This document shows, in pieces, positions 39,135-55,000 of a stretch of 64,000 nt of DNA. How positions within the stretch are numbered: the first letter of the stretch is position 1; the number at the start of each line of letters is the position of its first letter. The DNA is from Phymorhynchus buccinoides (lineage: Eukaryota > Mollusca > Gastropoda > Neogastropoda > Raphitomidae): positions 55,423,281-55,487,280 of the forward strand of contig CM065684.1 of the NCBI GenBank assembly GCA_017654935.2. Direction: 5' to 3'. Under the pieces are notes generated by a model, which made no database searches, had not been told where the DNA came from, and was given only the letters and a program-made list of their open reading frames with translations. The position numbers and the translations under genes were made by a program.

Positions 39135-41375
39135 GTCTTGTGTACACCTACCCCGCTATTAAGACACTTAGAAAACACAAACACGCAGAAGCACACACAC
39201 ACAAACACCACAAAAACACACAGAGAAAGAGAGGCAAGGACAGGACAGCTCTAGAGAAACACTCAGGGAAAAGGAGACAGGATGATAAGAATGAAGAATA
39301 AAAACATATTATAATGAATCACACAATGAGAAAATTAAAAACAGAGAACATAGAAATAGGATTTTGATTCATCAACTTCAAGACAGCTTTGTGATAGCTA
39401 ATTTCTGTCTTTGCTTTTCTTTTTTAACCTGGTTGAAAGAAAAGACAGACTGGTTAGGAACTCAGCCCACGATTGCTCCTCTGTTCACTAGATCTATTCT
39501 CTTTTAACGTTTGAGTTAAAACTAATAAAAGACATCAGTATTTAAGCCTATATTTCAGATTAAAGCCTTTATTTCCAGCAGAATTCAATCTGACAGTGAA
39601 ACCTTTACTACTATTCAATTTATAGGACCCATTATTGTGTTATCTTAAATGCATGAAATTTTATTCCATGATACTCATTACCGTCTCTAGTAAACCTATC
39701 TTGAAAAGAAATTAGAATGGTCATTAACCCCCCATAGGCTGTAGGAGAGATAAGACTAAAGAGCCTATTCCCTTACAGCAGACACTTCCTATTAGTATTA
39801 ACCTACAAATCTTTTTCACCACATTGTGTTGGCCAATTTTGGCTATCAGTGTTTGTACCCAGCATGTGCATTTGCACTGGCTCTAGATAGTGCTGCAACG
39901 AAATGGACTAGTTGTCCTTTGGAAACCTTCCCAGATGCCAGCTGTCCCCAAAACACTTTGGCCAAGAGTGTGGATGTACCTGGCCTGGCAAGGCCTGGCT
40001 TCTGCACAAAAACAACAACTTTTTGCCCAGCCCGCAGGAATAACAGCTGCCCCTTCTACTATGGTTGTCATAGAAACAGCAAACAAGCACACATTGTGTG
40101 AGTGCACATGAATCAATCTCAATGATTCAACTTCAAGTTCAAGACAAAAGGGTTTTGACCTTTACATTGTAAATTACAAGCAGTAAATCACTAAATGCAT
40201 CGTAATTAAATGTTAAAAAATTCAGAAGATAGACATTTCCATAAAGCTGTGAACTAAGTAAATTTGACAAAGATTTATTAACACATGACTGCCTAAGTAG
40301 TCATCGGTTTTACCGATAAAACAAACATAAATAAAAAACAATCTAGAGGGCAAAAGGCTGAAATATAGTCTGTATTAATTGATATGATGTGACTTGGCAG
40401 AAGAAATTTATAATACTTTAGGCAGTGGCAGAGCAAGTCAAAATAAAAAGACTAAATTCTACATTTCTGGATCTGGATGATGCAACGGAACATTTATATG
40501 TGTTGTAGGCCAAGAGGAGAGCAATGATAAGTAGTCAATAATTCAAAGGGACGTTTGCAGTGATGGACCGAGGATCAAAAAGTGATAGAACAAACTGTCC
40601 TGAGATAAGTGGAATCAATAGGACATTGTCCTGCTTTTGGTATGCCAGTGTTCAAAATGCTACTAACACTATGCACTGAAATGGAATATGTGGGCTAAGT
40701 TTTCAACGTCTACCAGTACCAAGCTGAAAGCACTGCCAATGGAATCCGACGTATTCGTGTTGACATTTGATAGCTGTCAAGCCGCCTGTAAACCGCTTCT
40801 AAGCATAGCGGTGATGACATCCTGTTTCTGCACAAGCCCAAACACGGTGGGTGCTTTTAGCTCCACCGCCCCTCACAACGTCAACCATAATGTTTGGTTC
40901 CCACTGTGCATTTTGTCGTCTGCTGCACTGCAACTAGGCCTATTTCGCTTCTTGTAACGTTCGCTCTATTAGCTAAAACAATAAAAGAAGCTTATCATAC
41001 TCGTCAGTACCTTCTTGGTTGTCTTTCTGGTATCACGTTTGCTTCATTTTCATCAGTCCCAGCCCAAGCTTTCTCTCATCTTACTGCTTTTACCCTTGTC
41101 AGCCTCAGCAACAGGAAGTTTCATGCTAGACGAGTGCGTGGGAGTGTGTACGTCACAATATCACCAATCAAATCGTCAATTTGCCAACTCGTCCCCGCTT
41201 TTTCCGGTCCTCCTCCTTCTTCTTCTTCTGTGGTGGTGGCCAACTTCTTTTTATTGTAGAAGTAATTGCACACACCTTACGGGGTGACCAGTTAAAAAGA
41301 AGCAGAATAGGAGAAAAAAAGAGAATTAAAGAAGACAAATAAAAAAGACAAAAATTTGTGAATGCACAGATAATA
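39135..41375. other. Upstream of SOCS: mostly unrecognised, with old repeat fragments
   Basis: A CR1/L2-like LINE 3' UTR remnant lies at about 40285-40380 (gagggcaaaaggctgaa), and a reversed family H fragment at about 40556-40660. The 5' exon and promoter of the SOCS gene should be here, but no TATA or other clear promoter element was seen. Confidence 0.5.
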
Positions 41376-41556
41376 CAGTGGAACCTCCCTATTAAGACCT
41401 CCAATTATCAGACTCCCTCTCACATAAGACCTACTTCTCTGAGACATTGTCCTTCTTTGTAAGCATTAAAACTACCTCCTTTATAAGACCCCTCCCTTAT
41501 AAGACCTCATTTTGGATTATTTTTGAAGGTCTGATAGGGGAGGTTCCACCGGACTG
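41376..41556. mobile_element. MITE, family A, decayed right end
   Basis: Left CAGTGGAACCTCCC; right end ggaggttccaccggactg, with a small change inside the terminus; TA on both sides. Confidence 0.88.
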
Positions 41557-41835
41557 TAGTATAAAAATGAGATGATGCAAACAAAATAAAATTCCTAGTT
41601 ACGGGCTAGGATGGGGAAAACTACAAAGAAAGGAAGAATTCTTGAGAATTTAAAAAAGAATTTAGTTGTGAATTTTGCTCAGATGGCACCAGATTGCACC
41701 ATTTGAGTTCTTTGCGGAAAATTCAGTCCCCGTGTTTCGAATCAGTCTTTGTATGTTTTCTGTCTCTGGCTCTGTCTGTTTGTCTCTTCCTCTCTCTGCC
41801 CCCTCCCCCCCCCCCTTCTCTTTTTCTCCCTCTAC

Positions 41836-42313
<478 letters not shown>

Positions 42314-42799
42314 CGTCCTTGTTTTTGTCTGTCTGTCTGAGAGAGATTGTAATTAGGAATTGTTCTGAAATAATCACGGGGGGTAATCTCAAGGTGTGTG
42401 TGAATGATCTCGCCTAACCGAGTGGGGACAAACAGGAAGCTAATTTGCCGTCGCCTCAGTCGTGAGTTTGAGTAGACAGACATGACAAAATACACACTGC
42501 GTCATTCTAAAGTTGTCGTCCTTTATATTTATGTCACATTTTGCAAAGTTCGATCAGTTTGTGGCCACTTGTAATTACCCTTCATTTCTCTAAAAAAAAA
42601 CCACGAAATGTTTGCAAGTCGCTCATTCGCATCCTGGTTTACTCCCCTTTGACGCTATGGTTGCCGCTGGTTTGTCCCTCGTGCTCGAAGTAAACTCTAA
42701 TTTTCACAAATATTTCCCCTGCCCCCCCCCCCCCCCCCCCCCTGAAAATCGTCAAAAGGATGGGTGTTTTCAAATGCACGAGGCACAGACAGACAGACG

Positions 42800-42943
<144 letters not shown>

Positions 42944-43158
42944 AGAGACAGACATTATGCATGTATGTGACACGCACACGCACGCACACACACACACATT
43001 TTAAAAAATTGCTCAGTAGGAATTCACGCAGTAGAATTTCGCGCAGTAGGAATTTGCGCAGTAGCCGAACGACACCCCCTGCCGGACCTCCCTAGCAAAC
43101 TAGTCGCTTTGCGCTGTTAACTTTGGAAACCACCCCTTAGAACTGATGTGATCCGCCC

Positions 43159-43970
<812 letters not shown>

Positions 43971-44884
43971 CCGGAGAAAACGGCCCTTGTCCTACGAAAA
44001 CGTCGACCCTACTCGGAGAACCAAAACGGCCCTACTGTCAATAAGGAAAACGGCCCTACTCAAAATACGAAAACAGCCCTTATCCTACCAAAACGGCCCT
44101 ACTCGGAAAACCAAAACAGCCCTACTGTCAATAAGGAAAACGGCCCTACAACAACCAAAACGGCCCCGCTGTTTATCATCCCTGCTTTTCTAGGTAGGGG
44201 GTAGGGGTCCTGGAATCGCTTTGTCTGTCTGTCTGTCTGTCTCTATGTCATTTCCAAATTAATGTGTTAAAGGTCAACGGCTTCCTGCTTTTCTAACTAC
44301 TGTTGCACTTTGTTTTACCCGGTCAGGGGACGGGTCTTGTGACGGGTCTGTCTGTGGTACTGTTTGTCGATGTATTGATTTTAAAAACACACTACAGGAC
44401 AGATTTCCGTCAAATTTGGCAGAGTGGTCGACATCGTGAACAGGAAGGTTCCTATAATAATCATATAATAATAATAAACGGACACTTACATAGCGCTTTT
44501 TATTGAGCACAAAGCGCTTTACAATCAGCAGTGATCCGAAACACTCACACACGCACACCGTAGCACTGCACACGCACACACACGCACAACAGACACACAC
44601 GCACGTCGTGGTTGTGCTGACCTTGACCTTGACCTTGAAGTCTGACCTTGATAGCCGATATGTCCTTCTTTGCGGGGCTATATATTTAATTCCTGAGATG
44701 TATCTCATGAACCAGAATTACTTCAAATTTTGTGTGGTGGTGCATCACGGCAATGGAGGGGGTTCGCATTGTCATAATCCATTTCTAGTTTATTCTTTGT
44801 TCTTTTTTTAACACTACAGATTACATTGTCAAGTTTTCGAAACTAGAATTAGGCATGTATGAGATTTTGAGTTTGAATTTTAAA

Positions 44885-45256
44885 AAATGGAACTGTTTTC
44901 ACGTGTTTATTACACCTCTTTTGGCTGAGCTCCACTGGCTTCCTGTCAAATTCCGCTGGCAGTTCAAGATGGCTACTCTCGCTTTTCGTCACTTTGACAA
45001 AACTCTTCCTCATTACCTCTCTTCTTCTCTCTGCACCTACCAAAGCTCTCGTACTCTTCGTTCTTCTTCCCAGAAACTTCTTAAAGTTCCTAAGCGGTCC
45101 TTGAAATCTTCGGGTGAGAGGGCGTTTAGTTTTGTTGCACCAAACGTTTGGAATTCTCTCCCTGACCATACCCGTAACCAGTCCACTCTTCCTTCCTTCA
45201 AGTCCCAACTAAAGACCCACTTCTTCAGGAAAGCTTTCTCTCTGCAATGTTTATGA
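44885..45256 (+). mobile_element. LINE reverse-transcriptase C-terminal fragment
   Basis: Open frame with LLAELHWLPVKFRWQFKMAT, LAFRHFDKTLPHYLSSSL, SGERAFSFVAPNVWNSLPDH and SQLKTHFFRKAF, the canonical C-terminus of a non-LTR polyprotein. The 3' UTR continues to a (TTA)-type tail near 45660 (cgccatataagcattattaa). It sits inside the 43971-46548 element. Confidence 0.88.
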
Positions 45257-45307
45257 TCCTTTCCCCACTCTTGTTTTCCAGCTCATTGAAGACGTTGAGT
45301 ATGAGGT

Positions 45308-45377
45308 TAACGCGTGCGCGTGCGCGTGCGCGTGCGCGTGCGCGTGCGCGTGCGCGTGCGCGTGCGCGTGCGCGTGT
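45308..45377. repeat. (GCGCGT)n alternating purine-pyrimidine repeat
   Basis: About 11 units of gcgcgt. This composition is prone to Z-DNA. It lies in the LINE 3' UTR. Confidence 0.95.
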
Positions 45378-45753
45378 GTGTGTATGGGGTGGGGGTGGGG
45401 AGTAGGGGGGCAGGGGTGGGGATGGGTGGGGGGGAGTGGGGGGATGGTTGGGGTGGTGGTATTGAAGGGACGTGGGTGTTGGTGTGTTGTGTTATGATTA
45501 TATGCAATGCATTCTCTAATATGTATTTATTTTCAGTAGAGATGTATGGTGAGGATGCGTGGGCCAGTTTGTTAGAAATGTTTGTACGAATGGTGAGTGA
45601 AAAGCGCATTGAGTTGCTTTGCAAGATTATGCGCCATATAAGCATTATTAATTATTATTTATTTTATTTATTTTACACATGTTGCATCAAACATGTCACT
45701 AGAAATACGGTGGCCAATCCAACGGAAACTTTTAACAGCTAGTTAAGGTTTCT

Positions 45754-45918
<165 letters not shown>

Positions 45919-45929
45919 GGAAGACGGGG

Positions 45930-46092
45930 TACGCATGGGCAAGAACGCACCCCAATTATCTCATGAAATAAAGAAAATGTCGTCAAATTTGCCCACGAAT
46001 GCTAGACACGCTCGTCTCATGGGCAAAATGAGACTGAAATTTGCTTCACATGAGATAATTGGGGTGGGCTTCTTACCCGCACATGCGCTTTT
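45930..46092. repeat. Palindromic element between two CA arrays
   Basis: Left gcatgggcaagaacgcaccc then aattatctcatg; right catgagataatt then ggggtgggcttcttacccgc. The arms are imperfect inverted repeats about 40 bp long. It resembles 7780-7990. CA arrays abut it on both sides. Confidence 0.75.
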
Positions 46093-46104
46093 TACCCCGC
46101 ACCC

Positions 46105-46401
<297 letters not shown>

Positions 46402-46831
46402 GCCGTTTCAGTCCCGAGTAGGCCGTTTCAGTCCCGAGTAGGCCTACCGGGGTCGTTTCCGTAACTAGTAGGGCCGTTTTTGTCCCGGGTACCGGGGCCG
46501 TTTTCGTAACTAGTAGGGCCGTTTTCGTAAGGGGCCGTTTTCTCCGGTAATGCACAGACCTAGATGACCCCCCCCCCACAATACACACACACATAAATCA
46601 AGCTTTGTAAGTTAGTTTTTTTATCGTGCTTTAAAAGCAAGAATATTCATTTGATGTGTTTTAAACATTATCACTTGAAGCCTGTATATTCTTTTCCTTT
46701 AGGAAAATAAGAAAACAATATTTTTAACTCACTTCCGGTTTTCCGTCGTGAAGCGCGCCATATCCAAAGCAGTTGCGGGAAACACATTTCTGTACACTGC
46801 CTTTGTTCCAATAATTTTTAAGGCGATAAAA

Positions 46832-46896
46832 ATGAAGCCGATGCGTTATGCACATAGTGACGGGCATACAGATGTATGCTACGATGATACTGGGAG
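46832..46896 (+). CDS. WDHD1: WDHD1 exon 1 (start codon)
   Basis: 65 nt ending in phase 2 at GGGAG|GTTAGT. Start ATG in the context ataaaaATGA. KPMRY plus GHT-x-VC-x-DD aligns with the family N-terminus, which in vertebrates begins a few residues earlier. No TATA box was seen in the ~100 bases upstream. Confidence 0.9.
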
Positions 46897-48542
46897 GTTA
46901 GTGGGAAAATAGCTTCAATTGTCTAGAATTATTATGGTCTTGAAATTGAAATGTTGCAAAACAAGGTTAACTCAACTTTTAACATCTGAGAAAAATTGGG
47001 GTGTGGTAATGCATATATACAATCAATCAATAGGGTACACACACACACACACACACACACACGAGTGGTAGAGTCACACACACACACAGTGACACACTGC
47101 ACACACACATGTATCAAAGTGTTGATTGTGGCCACGTACAGTCAAGAAGAAGAAAAAGACGAGCAGGGGAATTGTTGCAAACTTATAATACACATTAACT
47201 TGATTAAGGTATATAATAGATATATACATAATATATGCCTACATCAATGATCATTCAGCAATATCCACATATATCCTTGTTTTACCAGTATTACTTATTG
47301 GTAATTCAGAGGAGAGCAACCAAGATGGTTAAAAGTTGTAAATATTTCAATTACCAAGATAGATTAAAAAATTTAAACCTTCATTAAAAGGAAGACGTGT
47401 TAGGGGAGACCTTATACTATATATATAGTTATACAGATGTACAAATTTTTTAACAACTTAGACATTAGCATTGATTCTGTTTTTACGCTATCCATTTATA
47501 ACAGCACTAGAAATCAAGAAGGAAAATTACATATACAGCGTTGTAATAGTAATACTATTACTAACAGGCGTAAACTTTGTTTTAGTAATCGAGTTGCTAA
47601 TCTCTGGAATTTACTAACACCTAACCTAAAAAGAGCACCAACACTAAATACCTTCAAAAATCTCCTTGACAAAGATGAACATTTTAGTCAACTATTTTGT
47701 TACCATGATGATTGAATTACAATCATAATTTTAAAAGGCATGCTTATGCAAACAAAACAGTGTCCATGAAGGGACGTTTATAAGCCGCGAGGCTTAGGCT
47801 TGAGCCAGTCCCACACTATACTATACTATACTATGCTATAATCCTAACTATGATTTGTGACAATTGATGGTCACTCCTTACAAATACAATCCACTGATGT
47901 CGAAAAAGATCTGGGAGTAATGGTTCATTGGTTGACAATAATCTTTCAAACAGATGTAAAATCTTGCTGCCTAGATGATCAAAGAATGGGAGGGGGGGGG
48001 GGGGGGGGGGGGGGATATGGAGGACCATGATGGAAGGAGTTGAGTTAGGACTGGGACAGGGGGAGGGAGAGGGCAAAAAGAGACTAAGCGAAGGTAATCT
48101 TTTTATCACAAAGAAGCCTCAATTGTGCCTCTTTCTATGGATCTACAAATTACCTCTCAAGTGGTTATAAACTTAAATGTTTCCTTATTGAATTAACTTA
48201 TTCTCTCCTTTGACAATCACATTTCCCTTTATTTTTTCTCATCTACAGTACAGCTCTCTTTATTCTCAGTGTAATATTTATTAACAAATTTATCAGTCAC
48301 TTGCAACAGGAGTTCAGAATGTTCTAAGCTTTTTTCTCAAGTTTTTGATTTCCCAAGGCAACATTTTGGCTGCATCCACATTTTCGTCCGTAAGGGAGAT
48401 AATTTGATCATTGATTGATAGATAAGAGCGAAATGGGTTGCTCTTTCCGTCATCAGATTATCTTCTCTTATGGGCAAAAATGTGGATTTTGCCCTGTTTT
48501 TATCTTCCAACTCCAAGCATTGTTTGCATTACAAGTGCATTT

Positions 48543-48606
<64 letters not shown>

Positions 48607-51565
48607 TCACTTTTCTGACTGTCGTTATTTTGTGACATCTTACTGACATGTCGTCTGTTTCAGATACATTCTGACATGTGGCTCGGACGGTGATGTGAGG
48701 ATCTGGGACGGCTTTGAGGACGATGATGCTGTGTCTCACAGATTGGGCGATAGAACTTACGCCATTGCTTTCAAAGTAATGTTCCTCATTTATAACAAAA
48801 CTGTTGATGTTTCACTTTTAGGAATAAAGTCTTCGAAGGAGTTTTTTTTTCCTTCAGCCAGTTCAGGGTTTGTGCATGTACAGGCATGAGATTCTTCAGC
48901 CTTTAGGCTGATTTCAGGCTTTTTGATGGCCTTCAGCCAGTTCAGGGTTTGTGCATATTACATTGTACATCTTTTGTTTTACCACACGTATGCACGCACG
49001 TGCACACACACATTTGTGCTGCTTTATTTTATAATTTATTAATGTGGTACATAAGTAGGTTTCAATGATTGTTGGGAACTAAGCTTTGTATGTCGGACTG
49101 TCCAGTTCTTTTCTTCACTCTAGTATTATAAAAATCTAATAAAATAAAGCATTTTCTTTGCTAGACAAAACTTACGTTTTGCTGTGATATTGGGCCTATT
49201 GTCATATTAATTATGTGTAACTGTAAGCAAAGTGTTGGCCATGGACTCCAAAGGAACCTAACATCTTTAGCGCCCAATCTTTTTCCCCCAGGTTTTTCTT
49301 TTTCGGGGGGGGGGGGGAGTGTGACATTTTTGTTGGTCTCCAATCTGAGTACAGTAACTTTTGATAGTGATACTGTCACACTGTGGCTTGTTTATAATTA
49401 TGTCCATATTTGTGTGTTTTTATGCCGTGCCACAAATTAATTTCTCTTTGTATGAGATCATAAAGTACCGTAGTTTCCGGACTAATAATAGTTTTTAAGA
49501 ATCTGAAAGTTGTATAAAATTTGGAGGGTGCGCCTTGTAGTCCTAAAATGACGGTAGGCCTGAGTCTGAGTACTAATTCTTTTCATTTTCTTGTTTTCAG
49601 AATTCTCGGTTCTACACAGCCACAGACAGTAACTCGATACAGGCCAGTAAGTTCCCTGACGGTTTGCCCGATGGTCTGGTGACACGATTCACTGCCCCTG
49701 TCACTCACATGGCACTCAACGACACTGGCACTGTCATGGCGGCTGGATCAAGGTAAGGGAATAGGGGGAGGGGGGGGGGGGATCTGTTACAAATGAGAGT
49801 GACTTTTTTTTTTCCCCTAATGGCGCGGCATCACGTTGGGGACCAACCAGCGGAACCTGGCTGGCTGGGCCAAGCTTCCTGTCTTCTTCTTTTTCTTCTG
49901 TACGCTTTCTTCTTCTTTATCTCTGAACTCACGCATTTCCTTTATATCTATCCCAAAGTTCTACAGCGACAGAATAGTCAGCAGTGACTGTGGTCGCTAT
50001 ATGGAAGGAAGGAAGACCCAGTTCTCTGCCACTGTCATGGTGGCAGCATCTAGATCTGAAATCTGATAGCAAAGACTGACAGGGTGGGTGATACATGTAT
50101 ATCAATATGTTTTGATGTTTTATTTTCAGTTCAGTTTATATGATTAAACTCAGGGGCCTTGGTTTTACCCTTATGTACCATATTTTTCGGACTATAAGGC
50201 GCACCTTAAAGTTAATATAAGGCGCACCCCCCAAATCTTACACAAAATTCGGATTTTGTTATTCTATTTTGTTACTATATTAGTAGTCACATTATAAGGC
50301 GCAGGGGTCTCACTCGGGGGGGAAAAGTATCGCCTTATAGTATTAAAATTTTTTTTTTTTAAAAATGGTATGTATGCTGTGTATAAAAGTAATACAGTAC
50401 TTTCCAATGCCAATAGTATATTCAGACTTACTTGTGGCGGTGCCATAGCCGATGAGGTTTAACCGAGGCGTGGTCACCGCTACAGCTATCTGTATTAATA
50501 AAAAAATCGGGACTTTACTGGCTTCTTACTGCCTCCGGGCATTGCCTCCAGTATTGTTCCCACCATATTTGTATTTACAAATGTCCCATATGTGTCTGAT
50601 TCAGACCAAGAGGACGTAAAACACCATTTTCGTCGTCCAATGCCAATAGTTATTCCTGTTAACTCGATGTCTGTGTGTTGCAGTGACTTCACAGTGAAGG
50701 TGGTGGAGGTGGATTCCAGCAGTCAACAGGTGTTCCGCGGACACAAGGCCCCTGTGCTCTCTGTCGCCCTGCACCCCACACAGCAGCTGCTGGTCAGTTT
50801 CAGTGCAAATACGGTAGTTCTTCCTCCTGGAAGTTCTGTGACAACTTCCTTATCACTTTTAATCTTTGACTCTTGCCTTTTCCTTTTTTTTACTGTTATC
50901 TACTATTTGTCTACCTCTATAGCATAGCTGCCAACCATTCCTTTTTCCCCAGAATTTTTCCGTTTTCTGGCCGTGATTCTGCTTTTCTGATTTAAAGAAA
51001 AAAATTCTGTATTCCAAAAAATAAAATAAAAAGCGCTTAAAATCGAGTTGAGTCGACGTGCGTGCGGGTTTCCAATGCCGATCCATCTTTTCCGACCCGA
51101 AAACCATATTCTGCGCATGCGTTAAAACTTTCTTTTCTGGCCAAGATGGCGTCAAAGAAAAGCGTGTAGTCGAAAAGTCGGGCCTACCAGAAGTTTGTTC
51201 CCCGATATAAGAAGAATTTTCCGTATATTTACGAGTCTTGACAAGGCGAAACAAAAATGGTATGCCGTCTGCACAGTATGTCGGAATGATTTCAAAATTT
51301 CGCACGGGGATTGAAGTGACATCACCCAGCGCGAGTAGACGGACAAGCGTAAGACTAAGAGTCCGAATACGAAAGTCGGAAAGTAGAAGTCTCCCGCTGT
51401 GAAGAAGACGCCTTCGATAGCGTAATGTTTCTCTTCCAAAACGGACAACAGTTCAATCAATGTAGAGGTAGGCGTTTATTTTGAAAGAGTTTTTGTTTAT
51501 TGAAAAGAAAGAAACGTCACATATTTTTCCATTTCTCTTCTGTTCTAATGTAATGATTACAATGC

Positions 51566-51630
<65 letters not shown>

Positions 51631-51998
51631 TTCTTGATTGACTTATTTATGTTTTGCTTTGAGTTGTACTTAATTAAGTAAATAGTACCAGTCTCTGGAC
51701 TTGGGGTCAATCTCCCCCCTTCTACTAGGTGGCCATATAAATGCCCCCCCCCCCCCCTCTTCACATTTAGTTCAGTATATTGAGTAGGTAATATAAACAT
51801 TGTTTTATCCAGTATGTAATGATGGGGTGGACAAAAATATACTGTTTTCGTTTACTGGTCATCTGTGTACAAAGTTTTGAGTTATGTCCTATGTAATGCA
51901 ATGTTGTTTCTGAAGTGCTATAATCCACTGATGTAAAACTATGTTATCTTGTCAGGAATATGACTGTTTGTTTATGTGTGTGTTAAAAAAAATGTTTC

Positions 51999-52073
<75 letters not shown>

Positions 52074-55000
52074 ATGGTATCATAACTGCGCGAGTCTCCT
52101 TCGACCTTCCCCATCTCTCCCCCCCCACGTGCGCTATATTGTGAGTAGGTAATATAAACATTGTTTTATCCCAGTATGTAATGATGGGGTGGATCCACAA
52201 AATATCTCTGTTGTTACATGGTCATGTGTGTTTTTTGAGTATTCATGTCTATAAAAGTATTAAAAAAATGCTTCAGCTTCGGGGGGCTGCGCCCCCTGAC
52301 CCCCCTTTCTCAGAAGGGGGGCAAGATTCCTTATTTTGCTTCTCAAAGGTTGGCACCTATGCTATAGGTATGTGTCACTATTTCACAAATAGACAGCTCT
52401 TCTGGATTTGTTTGTTAACCCTTTCGCCGCCAGCCATTTTTTAGCTACAATTTTCAATTAAATTTACATGGGTAGAAAAAATATTTCGTCAACAATATTG
52501 GGGATCCGTCTGTGACATGTTTTAAATAAGGCCTATCCTTATCTCCCAAGATTAACTTTAAGAACACAAGGTCATTGGATAGCAGACCATGATTCAAGGT
52601 TTTTAATGACATGGGTGTTAAATCGTTGTGGTGCAAACATGCGACATTGGCAGTGAAAGGGATAAAGCCAACAGCATAAAATTAAACCACGATATGATAT
52701 GATGTGGTGTCCTGTGTCCAGGCCTCGTCCAGCTGTGACGGAAGTGTTCGGGTGTGGCAAGTGTCCGACCAGACAGAAGTGAAGACACTTCAAGTGCTGG
52801 ACAAGTGCAGTGATGTCAGGTCAGTGCTAAACACTTGGGGCTCAGTCAATGCTTGATTACATATAGGGGTGCTCCGCCTTAGCTTAAAGGCTGTGTCAGA
52901 CCAATTGACATAGGCTAGAACACCAAGGCTACATCAAAATGTTATTATGCTCTGCATAGTTATGCAGGGATTGTCTTTAGCCATGACAAGCTCCTAGCAT
53001 AACATCAGTGTTGATTCTAGAGCGCGTCCTGGCCGAAATCGCGCGGAATTTACAGTGATGACGCCTAAATGAAAAGCCAGTGCGTCCCCTGTGGCGCTAG
53101 AAAAAAGCTTCAGACGCGTTTTTAAACCACCAATGCGACATTACAAAATTGCACTGCTACTTTGCGTATAGCCAGTAAGCCGGAAATGAGTAATTCTCTT
53201 TCACGCCATTGGACGTCAATGCTTTAGTTTGGCCAATCACGAGTTGAGTCTTCTGAGCGTAGCGCGTCCGAGTGTGAAGATGGAGTAGAGTGGCAATCAT
53301 GAAGTGAATGTCAACACTGTGATTTTGCCTTCAAGTCGTCCAAAACACCTAAAGTGTCCGACTCGGAAGAATCTGGCCAGATATCTATTGTGAATGAAGA
53401 TACGGCTGCAGTAACGGAAGATTCGGGACCAACATCCAATGCAATTCCAAATGACGACGAACTTGAGATTGCCGACGGCGATGTGTTTGTCTTTTTCTTC
53501 TTCTTCCGATTGGGGATGTTTATCCTGCCCTACGCCCAAAGTCTTCGTTTAGACTGCTATTGGCGCACAGGATGCATGTTTTGTGAGCTTGCGTCATCCA
53601 TTCCACCGGCACACTCAGCCTACTCGAATGGGTTTTAACGTGTGTGCAGGATCTTGTGCATGTATTCGTACATGGGACCTCGGTTTTAGGTCTCATCCGA
53701 AGGACCAGGAAATAGGAGTAAAGTATTTTTCCCAAGGATGCAACACTCAGTGACCAGCCGGGTTCGAACCCACAGCACTCGCAAACCTGTCTTCTGGGAC
53801 CCCTTTTTTTTTTACCATGAAGAGTCCCTAGGACCCTCTTTTTTCATTTTTAGGGGTCCTTGGACCCCCTTTTCTAAAAGTCTAGAATCAACACTGTAAC
53901 ATCATCAGTCTCCGAAACCTCCGAAGTTGGAGTGTGGCTGCCCACGTGGTGGGGTAATCAAAAACGGTCACACACATAATGTTCTTATCCCTAGCTGGTG
54001 CATTTGTACCATAGTGTTCAAGTGCTTCGACTGTTGAGATGATCCCTGGAGTCTTTTAGCCAGGGTATGGCAACAACAACAACATATAGTGGTTCTAATT
54101 TTCCGGATCTTGTTTGAAAATTGTTTTTTTTTGGGTGACGAAACGTGTGGCTTCGGGTTTTTGGGAGTGCCGAATCTTGTGGCTACCGGTTTTTGGGGTA
54201 ATAGCGGTGGTTTAAAACAAAAAAACCCACAAAAAACGGGCATGATTTACAGGGACAAGAGACATAAGAAGACATAAGGAAAACATGACATGTTTTGTAA
54301 GCAATGACATCATTTTATGCAAGCTTGGACATAAACAAGCGCGAAATCGCAATAGTTTGTGGCACGCGGTCTATTTTTACCACTCCAATCATGAGTCACC
54401 TCCCCTGGCTTTTCAATAATTTTAATCTGTAAACCAGAATGTTATCTCTGCACCATTTCGTAACTTTTTATATCTTTTGGAAAACATTTAAAACTATGTA
54501 TCCTACTTATACTCATCAAAAGAAGCACCGCATACTCGTCGTGTCTGTTGTAGTGTCTGTATTACGTATGTTTATTATTTTGTACGCTTTTAAAATACAT
54601 CATGTTAAAGAGCGGACTCAATTTGAAATGTAGCCTCGATTTGAAGTACGACAATTTTGGACCGACCGTCCGACCGACAAAGTGAGTTATAGGTTTGTGG
54701 CTTGAGCCACAAACAAAAAAGACAACAACCACTGCACGCCCAACAAAAGTTTAATTGATTGGGAATATTCCGGGTTGGAGGTTTTGACGTAATTGTTTTC
54801 CAAAGATGACATCAAAAAGTGTCCCTCCCCACCCACTTGAACCCCTGAAGATGACTGATGGGTACGGGAATCAATGTGAGTTGAGAGTTCTAACCTTAGC
54901 TGTTTGGTGTTGTTCTCCAAGATACCTTTCAGAACTTGTGTTGGTCACTTGTGATATTGTCGGTATATTATTGATATCAAAGAAAGTGTTTGTTTTAATT

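Larger units (their letters stand above)
46897..48663 (+). other. WDHD1 intron 1 with LINE and simple repeats
   Basis: Short CA tracts at about 47041-47062, a LINE fragment at 47290-47830, a G homopolymer at about 47992-48014 and a (CA)n at 48547-48604 that ends about 60 bp before the exon 2 acceptor. Confidence 0.8.

Noticed and set aside
39826..40111. 91-codon plus-strand ORF and overlapping minus ORFs upstream of the SOCS gene
   Set aside because: No recognisable domain, splice context or codon pattern; left as unannotated.
53354..53638. Acidic 94-codon ORF as a host gene
   Set aside because: It lies wholly inside a hAT-like element with defined termini and target duplication.
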